Positions 12,245-22,736 of a DNA stretch of 64,000 bases are shown here, in pieces; the first letter of the stretch is position 1, and each line of letters begins with the position of its first letter. Both the position numbers and the translations under genes were made by a program. The DNA is from Gigantopelta aegis (Eukaryota; Mollusca; Gastropoda; Neomphalida; Peltospiridae): contig NC_054706.1 in NCBI RefSeq assembly GCF_016097555.1, forward strand, positions 53,457,793 through 53,521,792, read 5' to 3'. The notes under the pieces are model-generated. The model had not been told where the DNA came from and made no database searches. It saw only the letters and a program-made list of their open reading frames with translations.

Positions 12245-13090
12245 AGAAATATTCCTTTGTTTTTCTTTTTACTCGAAAGTTTCTTTCAGCTAGCTTAGTG
12301 CGATGGATATTTGACTATAAAGCCAGAGGACACCAATAATAACGAAATAAACAGCACATTCGTCTTTAATGAAAGTCGTCTTCAGCTAGCTTAGTGCGAT
12401 GGATACTTGACGATAAAGCCAGAGGACACCAATAATAACGAAATAAACCGCACATTCGTCTTTAATGAAAGTCTCTTTAGCTTAGTGCGATGGATATTTG
12501 ACGATAAAGCCAGAGGACACCAATAATAACGAAATAAACAGCACATTCGTCTTTAATGAAAGTCGTCTTCAGCTAGCTTAGTGCGATGGATACTTGACGA
12601 TAAAGCCAGAGGACACCAATAATAACGAAATAAACAGCACATTCGTCTTTAATGAAAGTCGTCTTCAGCTAGCTTAGTGCGATGGATATTTGACGATAAA
12701 GCCAGAGGACACTAATAATAACGAAATAAACAGCACATTCGGATCTTTCAGCTAGCTTAGTGCGATGGATATTTGACGATAAAGCCAGAGGACACCAATA
12801 ATAACGAAATAAACAGCACATTCGTCTTTAATGAAAGTCGTCTTCAGCTAGCTTAGTGCGATGGATATTTGACGATAAAGCCAGAGGACACCAATAATAA
12901 CGAAATAAACAGCACATTCGTCTTTAATGAAAGTCGTCTTCAGCTAGCCTAGTACGATGGATATTTGACGATAAAACCAGAGGACACCAATAATAACGAA
13001 ATAAACAGCATATTCGTCTTTAATGAAAGTCTCTTTCGGCTAGCTTAGTGCGATGGATATTTGACGATAAAGCCAGAGGACACCTTCTTT
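12245..13090 (-). pseudogene. Tandem array of a membrane-protein gene segment (96 bp units)
   Basis: The core GCTTAGTGCGATGGA recurs at 12293, 12389, 12480, 12576, 12672, 12755, 12851, 12947 and 13043: spacing 96 bp except 91 and 83 where units have small deletions. Read on the minus strand each unit encodes ECAVYFVIIGVLWLYRQISI then ALS and a stop. This is the membrane helix of the 74-residue protein at 14.1 and 19.2 kb (NEYALYFFLIGILWLCCKIS). The outermost unit (12245-12300) still ends with the native KETFE-stop. The front of the gene is missing, so this third locus is a pseudogene whose end was amplified. Confidence 0.85.
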
Positions 13091-13630
13091 AATGAAAGTC
13101 GGCTGCAGTGATAATTATCAACGCAACTCCATCAACTCTTAGCTAGTAGCTGTTGTTTAAAATGTGTTGGGGTTTCGGTAAATAAACAATCCTTTCGTTT
13201 TCATTCATGGACACATTTTCCTCGAATGCATTTCGGACTACTTGAGATTTGTTTAATGCAAATTGTATTTTTCCCCTGGAATATTAATTTCTCAACATCT
13301 CATAGTTCTGCAGCTGTTGTTTTGGCGTATGTTTGCTTGTTTTGGGTGGGGGTTTTTTAATTGTTATTTTTGTTGTTGCTGTTGTTATTTTCTCTTTGTA
13401 AGTATAATGTCTTCAGAATCTCAAACACACGCCACTTGTTTTGAATATGACTGCAATAGCGTCTCCATTTTGGAACCGTAAAACATTTCCTGTCTTTTGA
13501 CTTCTGCTGCTCACTTGTTTCAAATATGTTGCCAGTGTGTTAAATATGAGTAGATAATCCATCATATTGTACATTTTAACACATTTTAAATTTCACATAT
13601 TATACATTTCCGCAATGAGAACAGGCATCT
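13091..13630 (-). repeat. Flank of the triplicated small-protein locus
   Basis: This matches 18690-19060: GACACATTTTCCTCGAA, GGAATATTAATTTCTCAACA, and the end AAATATGAGTAGATAATCCA. A related piece at 12020-12060 shows the same GAGTAGAAAATCCAT motif. It shows that whole loci, not only exons, were duplicated. Confidence 0.75.
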
Positions 13631-13973
13631 TTAAAGGCATACTGTTACGGATTTAAGGACCTTAGTTCTCTAAACATGGATAATAAATAAAAATTACATT
13701 AATTGTTGGAAACCAAATCTAGCTATTGCATCACCTTAACGGAACCATGGTGGAGTGAAATCCATGTCAACCTTCTCGACAATTTTAGTTTTTGAATTAT
13801 GGACCATTGCCATAATTCAGTTAGTTTTACAAAATATCATTAATAAATGGAGTATGGTGGTTATGAAGATGATTGAATAAAGGACATTTAGGGACAAATC
13901 AAATTATTTTTGTTCAGGTAATACTTTGTTAGACCATTAAATAGGTCAGTGGTCTGTGACAATATGCCTTTAA
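13631..13973 (+). mobile_element. MITE F copy 1 (TTAA-flanked)
   Basis: Begins TTAAAGGCATACTGT and ends ACAATATGCCTTTAA, so AGGCATA is the terminal inverted repeat with TTAA outside. The other copy, inverted, is at 59036-59376. About 340 bp and no coding capacity. Confidence 0.85.
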
Positions 13974-14101
13974 TGTAAGTCGTCTTCACTAAACTCACAA
14001 ATAAAATGTTATCAACGCAACTCCATCAACTCTCACCTTAAGATAGCCGTTGTTTAAAATGTCCAGGTGTTTCGTTAGACAAACATTCCTTTCTTTTCTC
14101 T

Positions 14102-14326
14102 TCATTCAAAAGTTTCATTCGATTGGTTTATTGCCATGGATATTTTACAAACTAGCCACAGGATACCAATGATGAAAAAATAAAACGCATACTCGTTTCT
14201 GGCACCTGGAAAACGATTCGCATATCGATACATATTCTCCGGGTGCACGTGTCGCTCAACGGGTAAACGTCGATTTGGTTGGAAGCACTGCGTTTTGATC
14301 CTGTGTCTCATGAAATCCACCCCCAT
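14102..14326 (-). CDS. Small single-pass membrane protein, 74 aa, copy 1
   Basis: Uninterrupted frame of 74 codons starting MGVDFMRHRIK in a strong start context (AAG-ATG-GGG). The N-terminal half is basic (Arg/His/Lys-rich, with RRLPVERHVHPENMYRYANR), then one hydrophobic segment at about residues 46-66 (YAFYFFIIGILWLVCKIS) and a short acidic tail NETFE. The paralogue at 19.2 kb has the same length and start, with about 13 substitutions in 74 residues and no gaps, which argues for selection on the protein. The layout (basic N-terminus, single helix, about 70 residues) resembles small mitochondrial inner-membrane proteins, but I do not recognise the family and do not assign a function. It appears intronless in its coding part. 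Confidence 0.65.
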   Translation of the reverse strand: MGVDFMRHRIKTQCFQPNRRLPVERHVHPENMYRYANRFPGARNEYAFYFFIIGILWLVCKISMAINQSNETFE

Positions 14327-15009
14327 CTTGGATTCACAAAAATTAATATCGACGTTTTAAGAAATCTGTCTCCTTCAATATATTACTAGCTGTTGATATT
14401 TATATGTAGTCCGTGGTTGTAACTTGTGTAATATTATATACAAAAATGAACGTATGTAATTATATTGTAGCGTGACCTGTACAATTCAAAGTTGCTATTT
14501 CTATGAGATCTAAACACGAAAGGTGGTAAACACTATCAATGTTAAAATTCAGTTTCGCTTTCGATACTATTATCGATTACAACAAACTGGTACACAGCTG
14601 GGTGTATACCACCAAATCAAATATCATAGTCGACAATACTGACATGTATGACTAAATCTGATACCCGCAGCTTTTGAACCAAGATATATATCATGGATAT
14701 AAATACCTCACCCTCTCATTGCTAAAGTAAATAAAAAACGGTGTTAAGGTCTCACTACACAGATGACTTCCGGGTGAGAGTTCATTGATGACGGTCCACT
14801 ATAGTTCCTAACTGTGACACATGTTATGGTTCACATTTTCACTTTTAGGACATGGGTATACAGCGCAAGTGACAGCCGGAGTGAATCGGTTAATGAACCA
14901 CCTGTTCGGACCGGTACTACGGCCATATGCGGTCATATAGCAAAAACTGAGACGGAAATGTTCTCAATTTTGGAGTGAATGTAAATGCTTATATACTGTA
15001 TGTTCGCAA
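14327..15009. other. No gene seen
   Basis: Upstream region of the 74-residue protein gene. No TATA box or repeat was clearly recognised. Confidence 0.4.
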
Positions 15010-15290
15010 TGGTGTATGTTGTTAGTGCCAACGAGAACCCGTTCTATGGGCAATCTTCGCTTGAAGTTGGGCAGTTTAACATGGGTTTCAATGGCAGATG
15101 ACATCTGTGTAGTGAGACCTAAGATGCTTATTTCAGACATAACGGGAAGCAGTTATGACTATTCTAGTTCCGCACACACAAAAAATGTCATGCTATTTTT
15201 AGTAGGACCCCGCACATGTTTCAAGCATAATAGTAGTTGGTACTATGAAACTACTTCATTTTCATTTCAACTTATTTTCGTGCTTGCATC
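15010..15290 (+). repeat. Dispersed repeat G, copy 2
   Basis: Shares with the reverse complement of 57690-57960 the segments around TTTCAGACATAACGGGAAGC, CTAGTTCCGCACA and CGCACATGTTTCAAGC. The translated frames also match (LISDITGSSYDYSSSA versus LTSEITGSVYDYPSSA), so it may be part of a once-coding element. Confidence 0.6.
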
Positions 15291-15292
15291 CA

Positions 15293-15498
15293 ATTAAGGT
15301 TCAAGCACGATGTCCTGGGCACCCACCTCAGTTGTTAATTGTTAATGGTTAGTGAGAGAGAAAAGGATTTGTTGGCATTACACCTACCCACTGAGTCGTT
15401 AAAACTCGCTCTGGGTGGGAGCCGATACCGGGATGTGAACCATGTACCCACCAGCCTTATGTCCGATGGCTTAACCACGACACCACCGAGGCCGGTTA
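15293..15498 (-). mobile_element. SINE family H
   Basis: In reverse it starts with a tRNA-like head ACCGGCCTCGGTGGTGTCGT with GGTTAAGCC (box A region) and GGTTCACATCCC (box B), followed by ACTCGCTCTGGGTGGGAGCC read on plus, and an end with GGTTCAAGCACG. A second copy is split at 21665-22441. Confidence 0.75.
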
Positions 15499-17340
<1,842 letters not shown>

Positions 17341-17350
17341 TGATGATTAT

Positions 17351-17587
17351 GTGCCGACTAACAACACAATTCACAAAAGAGGTCTTAGCCTGAATATGTT
17401 GCCTAGGGCAACACTGTTGACAAGAAATAAATTTCTAAGGCACATTAACACGTACCCATTTGAGCCAATAGATACAGAGAGACCTAAGTGGGGACCGGAA
17501 GATATAGACCCAGATGGAACGAAGTTGAGACCCAAGAGAAAACCCTTGACGTTCTCAGTCGCATTGTCAACTCTATCGGGAGACATG
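17351..17587 (+). other. Unassigned coding-like frame, fused to a SINE
   Basis: The open frame reads RATLLTRNKFLRHINTYPFE then PIDTERPKWGPEDIDPDGTK and LRPKRKPLTFSVALSTLS before entering the SINE head at 17588. Its composition (mixed charged residues, Trp, Pro, normal codon variety) looks like real protein, unlike the repeat frames around it. It has no clear start and no splice sites I trust. It may be a decayed exon or a retrocopy fragment; I do not recognise the family. Confidence 0.3.
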
Positions 17588-17985
17588 ATGCGCGGTCGGT
17601 TTGGGATCGATCCCCGTCGGTGGGCCCATTGGGCTATTTCTTGTTCCAGCCAGTGCACCACGACTGGTATATCAAAGGCCGTGGTATGTGCTATCCTGTC
17701 TGTGGGATGGTGTATATAAAAGATCCCCTTTATTTGTTTGCATTACCATAGTTTGACACCCAATAGCCGATGTATTTTTCGTGCTGGGGTGTCGTTAAAA
17801 CATTCATTCATAAAAAGATCCCTTGCTACTAATCGAAAAAGAGTAGCCCATGAAGTGGCGACAGCAGGTTTCCTCTCTCAATGTCTGTGTGGTCCTTAAC
17901 CATTATGTCTGACACCATATAACCGTAAATACAATGTGTTGAGTGCGTCGTTAAATAAAACAGGTACTTCCTTCCTATCGGGAGA
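17588..17985 (+). mobile_element. SINE family A, interrupted by a LINE tail
   Basis: 5'-truncated head from ATGCGCGGTCGG with box B TTTGGGATCGATCCC, then body to TATATAAAAGATCCC (17727). After an 85 bp insertion it resumes AAAAGATCCCTTGCTACTAA and runs to the end CGTTAAATAAAACAGG and CTTCCTTCC. Confidence 0.85.
17728..17812 (+). mobile_element. Extremely 5'-truncated LINE insertion (3' tail only)
   Basis: Holds only the last 85 bp of the LINE seen at 47.8 kb: CCATAGTTTGACACCCAATA through GTGCTGGGGTGTCGTTAAAA to CATTCATTCAT. It is flanked by the 10 bp duplication AAAAGATCCC (17718-17727 and 17813-17822), which is SINE sequence, so it inserted into the SINE. Confidence 0.85.
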
Positions 17986-18117
17986 TCTGTTTGCCATTCA
18001 CCCAAGAGATGAGACTTATATATTATCTGTATCACCATGTTGTTAACTTGTTGATCATGTTTCATGCTGGAAAGGAAAATAGAAACCAACCTGTGACTTC
18101 TGTTCCTTCATTTACAT

Positions 18118-18400
18118 TCTGTCCCCTGCGTGTGTTGTAACCTCACCGTGGTGCAGGGGTGTAACATTCTCTTTGAGAATGGCCAATACAGCACAAATTG
18201 AAATTTTGAGTAAAAGTCCGTATCTATCTGTGATATTTGTATTTTTTCACAGTTCTTTACACTGTTTTTATTTAAATCTTGAATTTTTATATTGATGTTG
18301 ATCATCACCTTATTCGTTATCATTACCATAGTGTGGCACCCAATACCGATGTATTTTTTGTGCTGGGGTGTCGTTAAACATTCATTCATTCATTCATATT
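18118..18400 (+). mobile_element. LINE 3' tail with inverted upstream part
   Basis: From about 18222 to the (ATTC)n end it is the plus-oriented 3' region of the LINE at 47.8 kb (TATCTATCTGTGATATTTGT, then ACACCCAATACCGATG). From 18118 to 18222, however, the minus strand encodes DTDFYSKFQF, matching the LINE's C-terminal DTEFYSKF in the opposite direction. The same arrangement recurs at 27.7 kb. Confidence 0.65.
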
Positions 18401-18689
18401 CTGTCTGACGCCATAACGGTCAATAAAATGTGTCGAGTGCGTCGTTAAATAAAACATTTCCTTCCTTCCTTCATTTACATTCGTCAAAAAATAAGAAGAA
18501 AAAAAGAAGACAAATTACTCTTTGTTAGTACCAACAAGTCACTTTGAAACTCTGCATTTTGAAAACCTTTTGTTGTGTCAACTAAACATAACAGAAAGAA
18601 AACAGATTTTCGAATCAATCATGTTTATCATAAAATATATATACACATCTTCACATAACATATTCTTGAAACAAACTGTCTAATAATGT
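18401..18689. other. SINE tail remnant and unassigned sequence
   Basis: 18400-18475 carries a SINE A tail (CGTCGTTAAATAAAACATTT and CCTTCCTTCC). The rest to 18689 shows nothing recognisable. Confidence 0.5.
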
Positions 18690-19190
18690 AATCAGCGTTC
18701 ACATTCATAGACACATTTTCCTCGAAAGCATTTTGGACTACTGGAGATTTTTAAAATCCAAATTGTATATTTTCCTGCTGGAATATTAATTTCTCAACAT
18801 TTCATTATTTGATTATTTGGGGTTTGTTATAGTAGTAGTAGTTGTTGTTGTTGTTGTTGTTGTCGCTGTTGTTGTTTCTTTGTCGTTATAATGTCTACAA
18901 AGTCCCAAACACAAGTCCCTACAACAGCGCTCTCCAATATTACAACCGTCGAACATTTCACTTGTCTTGTGAATGTTTTCAAATATGTTACCAGTGTGTT
19001 AAATATGAGTAGATAATCCATCATATTGTACATTGTCATATGTTTGTACATGTTCACAATAAGAACAAGCGTCTTTAATGAAAGTCGTCTTCACTGAACT
19101 CATACATTTTTGTTTTAATTATCAACGCAACTCCATGAACTCTTAGCTAATAGCCGTTGTTTAAAATGTTAACCAAATATTCCTTTCGTT
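18690..19190 (-). repeat. Flank of the small-protein locus, copy 3
   Basis: Diverged copy of 13091-13600, continuing through CTTTAATGAAAGTCGTCTTC and ATCAACGCAACTCCAT into the 3' side of the 74-codon gene. The (GTT)n at 18840-18875 matches a GTT-rich run at 13365. Confidence 0.75.
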
Positions 19191-19196
19191 TTCTCT

Positions 19197-19421
19197 TCAC
19201 TCAAAAGTTTCATTCGACTGGTTTAGTGCCATGGATATTTTACAACATAGCCACAGGATACCAATGAGAAAGAAATAAAGAGCATACTCGTTTCTGGCAC
19301 CTGGAAAACGATTCGCATATCGATACACATTCTCCGGGTATACGTATCGCTCAACGGGTAAACGTTGTTTTGGATGGAAGCACTGCGGTTTGATCCTGTG
19401 TCCCATGAAATCTAGCCCCAT
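19197..19421 (-). CDS. Small single-pass membrane protein, 74 aa, copy 2
   Basis: Paralogue of the 14.1 kb gene: MGLDFMGHRIKPQCFHPKQR, LPVERYVYPENVYRYANR, FPGARNEYALYFFLIGILWL, CCKISMAL and the tail NQSNETFE. The same start was chosen because the codons upstream (eight more, from another ATG) are not shared with the paralogue. Most differences are conservative (I/L, V/L, H/Y). One predicted helix spans about residues 47-66. Function not recognised. Confidence 0.65.
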   Translation of the reverse strand: MGLDFMGHRIKPQCFHPKQRLPVERYVYPENVYRYANRFPGARNEYALYFFLIGILWLCCKISMALNQSNETFE

Positions 19422-19459
19422 CTTGGATTCTGCTGTCACAAACACTCACACAAAATGAA

Positions 19460-19845
19460 TACCAACGTTTTAAAAAAGCTATTCCATTTAATATGATAAT
19501 ATTGTTAGCTTTAGCGGTTTATATAGTCCATGCTTGAATAAACTATTAATACATATTACGGGGTTTCCACAAATTAGTGTGGTGTCATACACAATTCAAT
19601 GTCGCTGGCACTTGTATAGAGTATTAGTTTGTGGTTAACCGCATGTGTTATGCACTGCGAATCAACCGTTAGATTCGGTGTCCTAATTAACAAAGGGCTT
19701 CGTAAATTTGATATGTACCTAATCCTTGTATGTGTTGTTGTTGTTATATTATTGTTTTTCAGGCGCGTGCGCAAATGGTGGTTAGAGAGTTGACCCCCCC
19801 CCCCCCACCCCACACACACACACACATATACACACCTCAAAGTTT
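19460..19845. other. No gene seen; C/CA-rich run
   Basis: Upstream of the 74-codon gene. A poly-C/(CA) run lies at 19794-19830. No other feature. Confidence 0.45.
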
Positions 19846-19955
19846 GTTTTTGTTTAACAACACCACTAGAGCTCATTGATTCATTAATCATCGGCTATTT
19901 TATGTCAAACATTTGGTTATTTTGATTTGTAGTCTTAGAGAGGAAACCTGCTACA
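19846..19955 (-). mobile_element. SINE family C tail fragment
   Basis: GTTTAACAACACCACTAGAG, then ATTAATCATCGGCTATTTTA and CTTAGAGAGGAAACCTGCTA: tail and distal body of SINE C in reverse. Confidence 0.75.
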
Positions 19956-20282
19956 TAACAAGCGAATTTTCTTCTTCATTTCTTAAATATTGGTGTATCT
20001 ACCGGTCGAATATGGCTCGAACCCTCCTAAAAAAAAAATCGCTCGCCAGTTTTATGGCCCACCCCTGCATACTTCCCTGCACAGTCCCCTCTTGTTATTG
20101 TTGTTGTTGTTACAGCGGTGGTAGTAGTAGTAGCGGTGGTGGTGGTGGCGATTTAAACATTTATTACCGTCATACAAACTAAGGCTAAATTGCTTCGTAT
20201 TACTACCAAAATGTCAAAAACGGAAATAATAAAAAGAACAGTTGCAGAGCATTTGGCTATTTTTACATTATTTTGCACCTAG

Positions 20283-20575
20283 GAAGGAAATGTTTTATTT
20301 AACGATGCACTCAACACATTTTATTTACGGTTATATGGCGTCGGACATTTGGTTAAGGACCACACAGATATTGAGAGAGGAAACCCGCTGTCGTCACTTC
20401 ACGGGCTACTCTTTTCGATTAGCAGCAAAGGATCTTTTATATGCATCATCCCACAGACAGAATAACACATACCACGGCCTTTGATATACCAGTAGTGGTG
20501 CACTGGCTGGAGTGAGAAATAGCCCAATGGGCTCACAGACGGGGCTCGATCCCAGACCGACCGCGCATCAAGCGA
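20283..20575 (-). mobile_element. SINE family A
   Basis: Tail GGAAATGTTTTATTTAACGA, body with GAGAGAGGAAACCCGCTG, and box B region GGGCTCGATCCCAGACC; the last bases of the head are missing. Confidence 0.9.
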
Positions 20576-21157
20576 ACCTAGGAGAAAGTAAAATGGCAAA
20601 CAATTTAACCAATCTCCAAACGTTTGCTATTACGTAATGAAGTTCTTGGCAGGTTTGAATATAGCATTGTTTGTTGGATTCTAGAGGATACTAATGATCA
20701 TAAACTTATGATGATACATAAAATCATTAATAACTGACACCTAGGTATTCGTATTTTTAAATGTCATTCCAGTTAACTCATACAAACAATTTCATATAAC
20801 CCGATAAACTAAACTATGGCTTCTGCATTACACAGATATCCTTGCCGTTTTGTACTTTGGTTCCTTTTTTCTTCTTCTGCACTAACCATAACTGACTAGC
20901 AAATTAACGAAAGTAGCCATACCTTTTTGTTAAACTTCTTATCAGTTAAAGTTTTATTGTGGTGTTTTGTTTGCTTGTTTGTTTATTTGTTTGCTTGTTT
21001 GTTTGTTTGTTTGTTTGCTTGTTTGTTTGTTTGCTTGCTTGCTTGCTTGCTTGTTTGTTTGTTTGCTTGTTTGTTTGTTTTTTGCATGTTTTCTGATTTT
21101 TCTCAAGTTAAAATAAGAAAGAAAAGTTTGTCATTGATTTAAATATTAATAACCGGC
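20576..21157. other. No gene seen; (TTTG/CTTG)n tract
   Basis: A GTTT/GCTT tetranucleotide tract runs 20965-21085 and produces Phe/Cys/Leu-rich false frames. Confidence 0.7.
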
Positions 21158-21416
21158 TCTTGCATGTCAAACATTTGGTAATTGTGACATATAGTCTTAG
21201 AGAGGAAACCCGCTACATCTTTCCATTAGTAGCAAGGAATCTTTTATTTGCACCATCCCACAGATAGGATAGCACATAACACGGCCTTTGTTATACCAGT
21301 CGTGGTGCACTGGCTGAGACGAGAAATAGCCCAATAATAGACCCACCGAAGGGTATCGATTCTAGACCGACCGCACATCAAGCGAGCTCTTTACCACTGG
21401 GCTACGACCCGCCCTA
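21158..21416 (-). mobile_element. SINE family C
   Basis: Body TCTTAGAGAGGAAACCCGCT, ATCCCACAGATAGGATAGCA and tRNA-like head with CCACTGGGCTACGACCCGCC (reverse of GGCGGGTCGTAGCCCAGTGG). Confidence 0.85.
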
Positions 21417-21664
21417 AATATGATTTAAAAACAACAACAACAAAACCAAACATGGATATGTCTATGAAAGACCATCGCACGACAGCGGAGCGCTCAACCA
21501 CTAGGCTTCACCCAGTCCCCCTCACCCCTCTCCTTAAGAACGGTGGCTACACTCTTACTCCCCCCCCCCCCTCCTCTCCGCCCCTTCACATTCCGCCTCG
21601 AAGTCCTGGTGTCTGTTCCACGGTCCGTTTTTCATATCATTGATAGTTATTTTCGCGTTTATAT

Positions 21665-21739
21665 CCAAATAAGGTTCAAGCATGCTGTCTTGGGCACACA
21701 CACACCTTAGTTATCTGGGCTGTCTGTCAGATTAGTAGT

Positions 21740-21820
<81 letters not shown>

Positions 21821-22251
21821 AGGGAGGAAGCGAGGGGAAAAAGGGAGAGAAAGAAAGAAGTGTTTTATTTAACGACGCACTCAACACATTTTATTTTACG
21901 GTTATATGACGTCAGACATATGGTTCAGGACCACACATATTTTGAGAGGAAACCCGCTGTCGCCACTATATGGGCTACTCTTCCGATTGGCAGCAAGGGA
22001 TCTTTTATTTGCGCTTCCCACAGGCAGGATAGCACAAACCATGGCCTTTGTTGAACCAGTTATGGATCACTGGTCGGTGCAAGTGGTTTACACCTACCCA
22101 TTGAGCCTTGCGGAGCACTCACTCAGGGTTTGGAGTCGGTATCTGGATTAAAAATCCCATGCCTCGACTGGGATCCGAACCCAGTACCTACCAGCCTGTA
22201 GACCGATGACCTGCCACGACGCCACCGAGGCCGGTAAAGAGGGAGAGAGAC

Positions 22252-22338
<87 letters not shown>

Positions 22339-22441
22339 AGTGGCCGAGTCGTTAAACTCGCTCTGGGTGGGAACCGGTACCGGGATATGAACCCAGTACC
22401 TATCAGCTTTATGCCTGGTGGCTTAACAACTATACCGGTTG
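21665..22441 (-). mobile_element. SINE H expanded by (GA)n and holding a SINE B
   Basis: The two ends of SINE H lie at 21665-21740 (GGTTCAAGCATGCTG) and 22330-22441 (ACTCGCTCTGGGTGGGAACC to the tRNA-like head). Between them are two long (AG)n blocks (21738-21815, 22244-22333), and inside these sits a full SINE B at 21855-22236. In the intact copy at 15.3 kb the corresponding point is only GAGAGAGA. Confidence 0.8.
21855..22236 (-). mobile_element. SINE family B
   Basis: In reverse: head ACCGGCCTCGGTGGCGTCGT with box B GGGTTCGGATCCCAGTC, middle GGTGTAAACCACTTGCACCG, body CGCAAATAAAAGATCCC, tail GTTAAATAAAACACTTC then TTTC repeats. Confidence 0.9.
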
Positions 22442-22693
22442 GCCTGCTCTTCTATCCCGTGGTGCCTTTATTGTAATCCTGCAGCGTGGCCGACATAGTT
22501 TGACTACCCATGATGGGTACAAAAAGGCTCATTCACGGTTCGCTTCTCTCCCCTAACACTGTATTCCTTGTCTGTGTGCTTGTGTATGTGATACACACTC
22601 ATACGACATACTTAAGGCAAATATCTACTTTTAAAACACGGCCGTGTAGTATTTCCCGTATATAACTGCTACATCACGTTGTGCTATAACAAA

Positions 22694-22736
22694 ATGTGGA
22701 TGTTTGTGGCATGGTTTCTATGGATATTTCTTGCAG
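22694..22736 (+). CDS. Membrane protein exon 1 (signal peptide)
   Basis: Codes for 14 residues, then a G before the donor GTAGGC. Intron phase 1. Confidence 0.55.

Noticed and set aside
12245-13090. CRISPR-like periodicity of the 96 bp array
   Set aside because: Units are contiguous and homologous to a coding segment; no spacer diversity.
22659-22665. TATATAA as promoter of the membrane-protein gene
   Set aside because: It lies only about 30 bp before the start codon, leaving almost no 5' UTR; in this AT-rich DNA it may be chance, so it was not listed as a feature.
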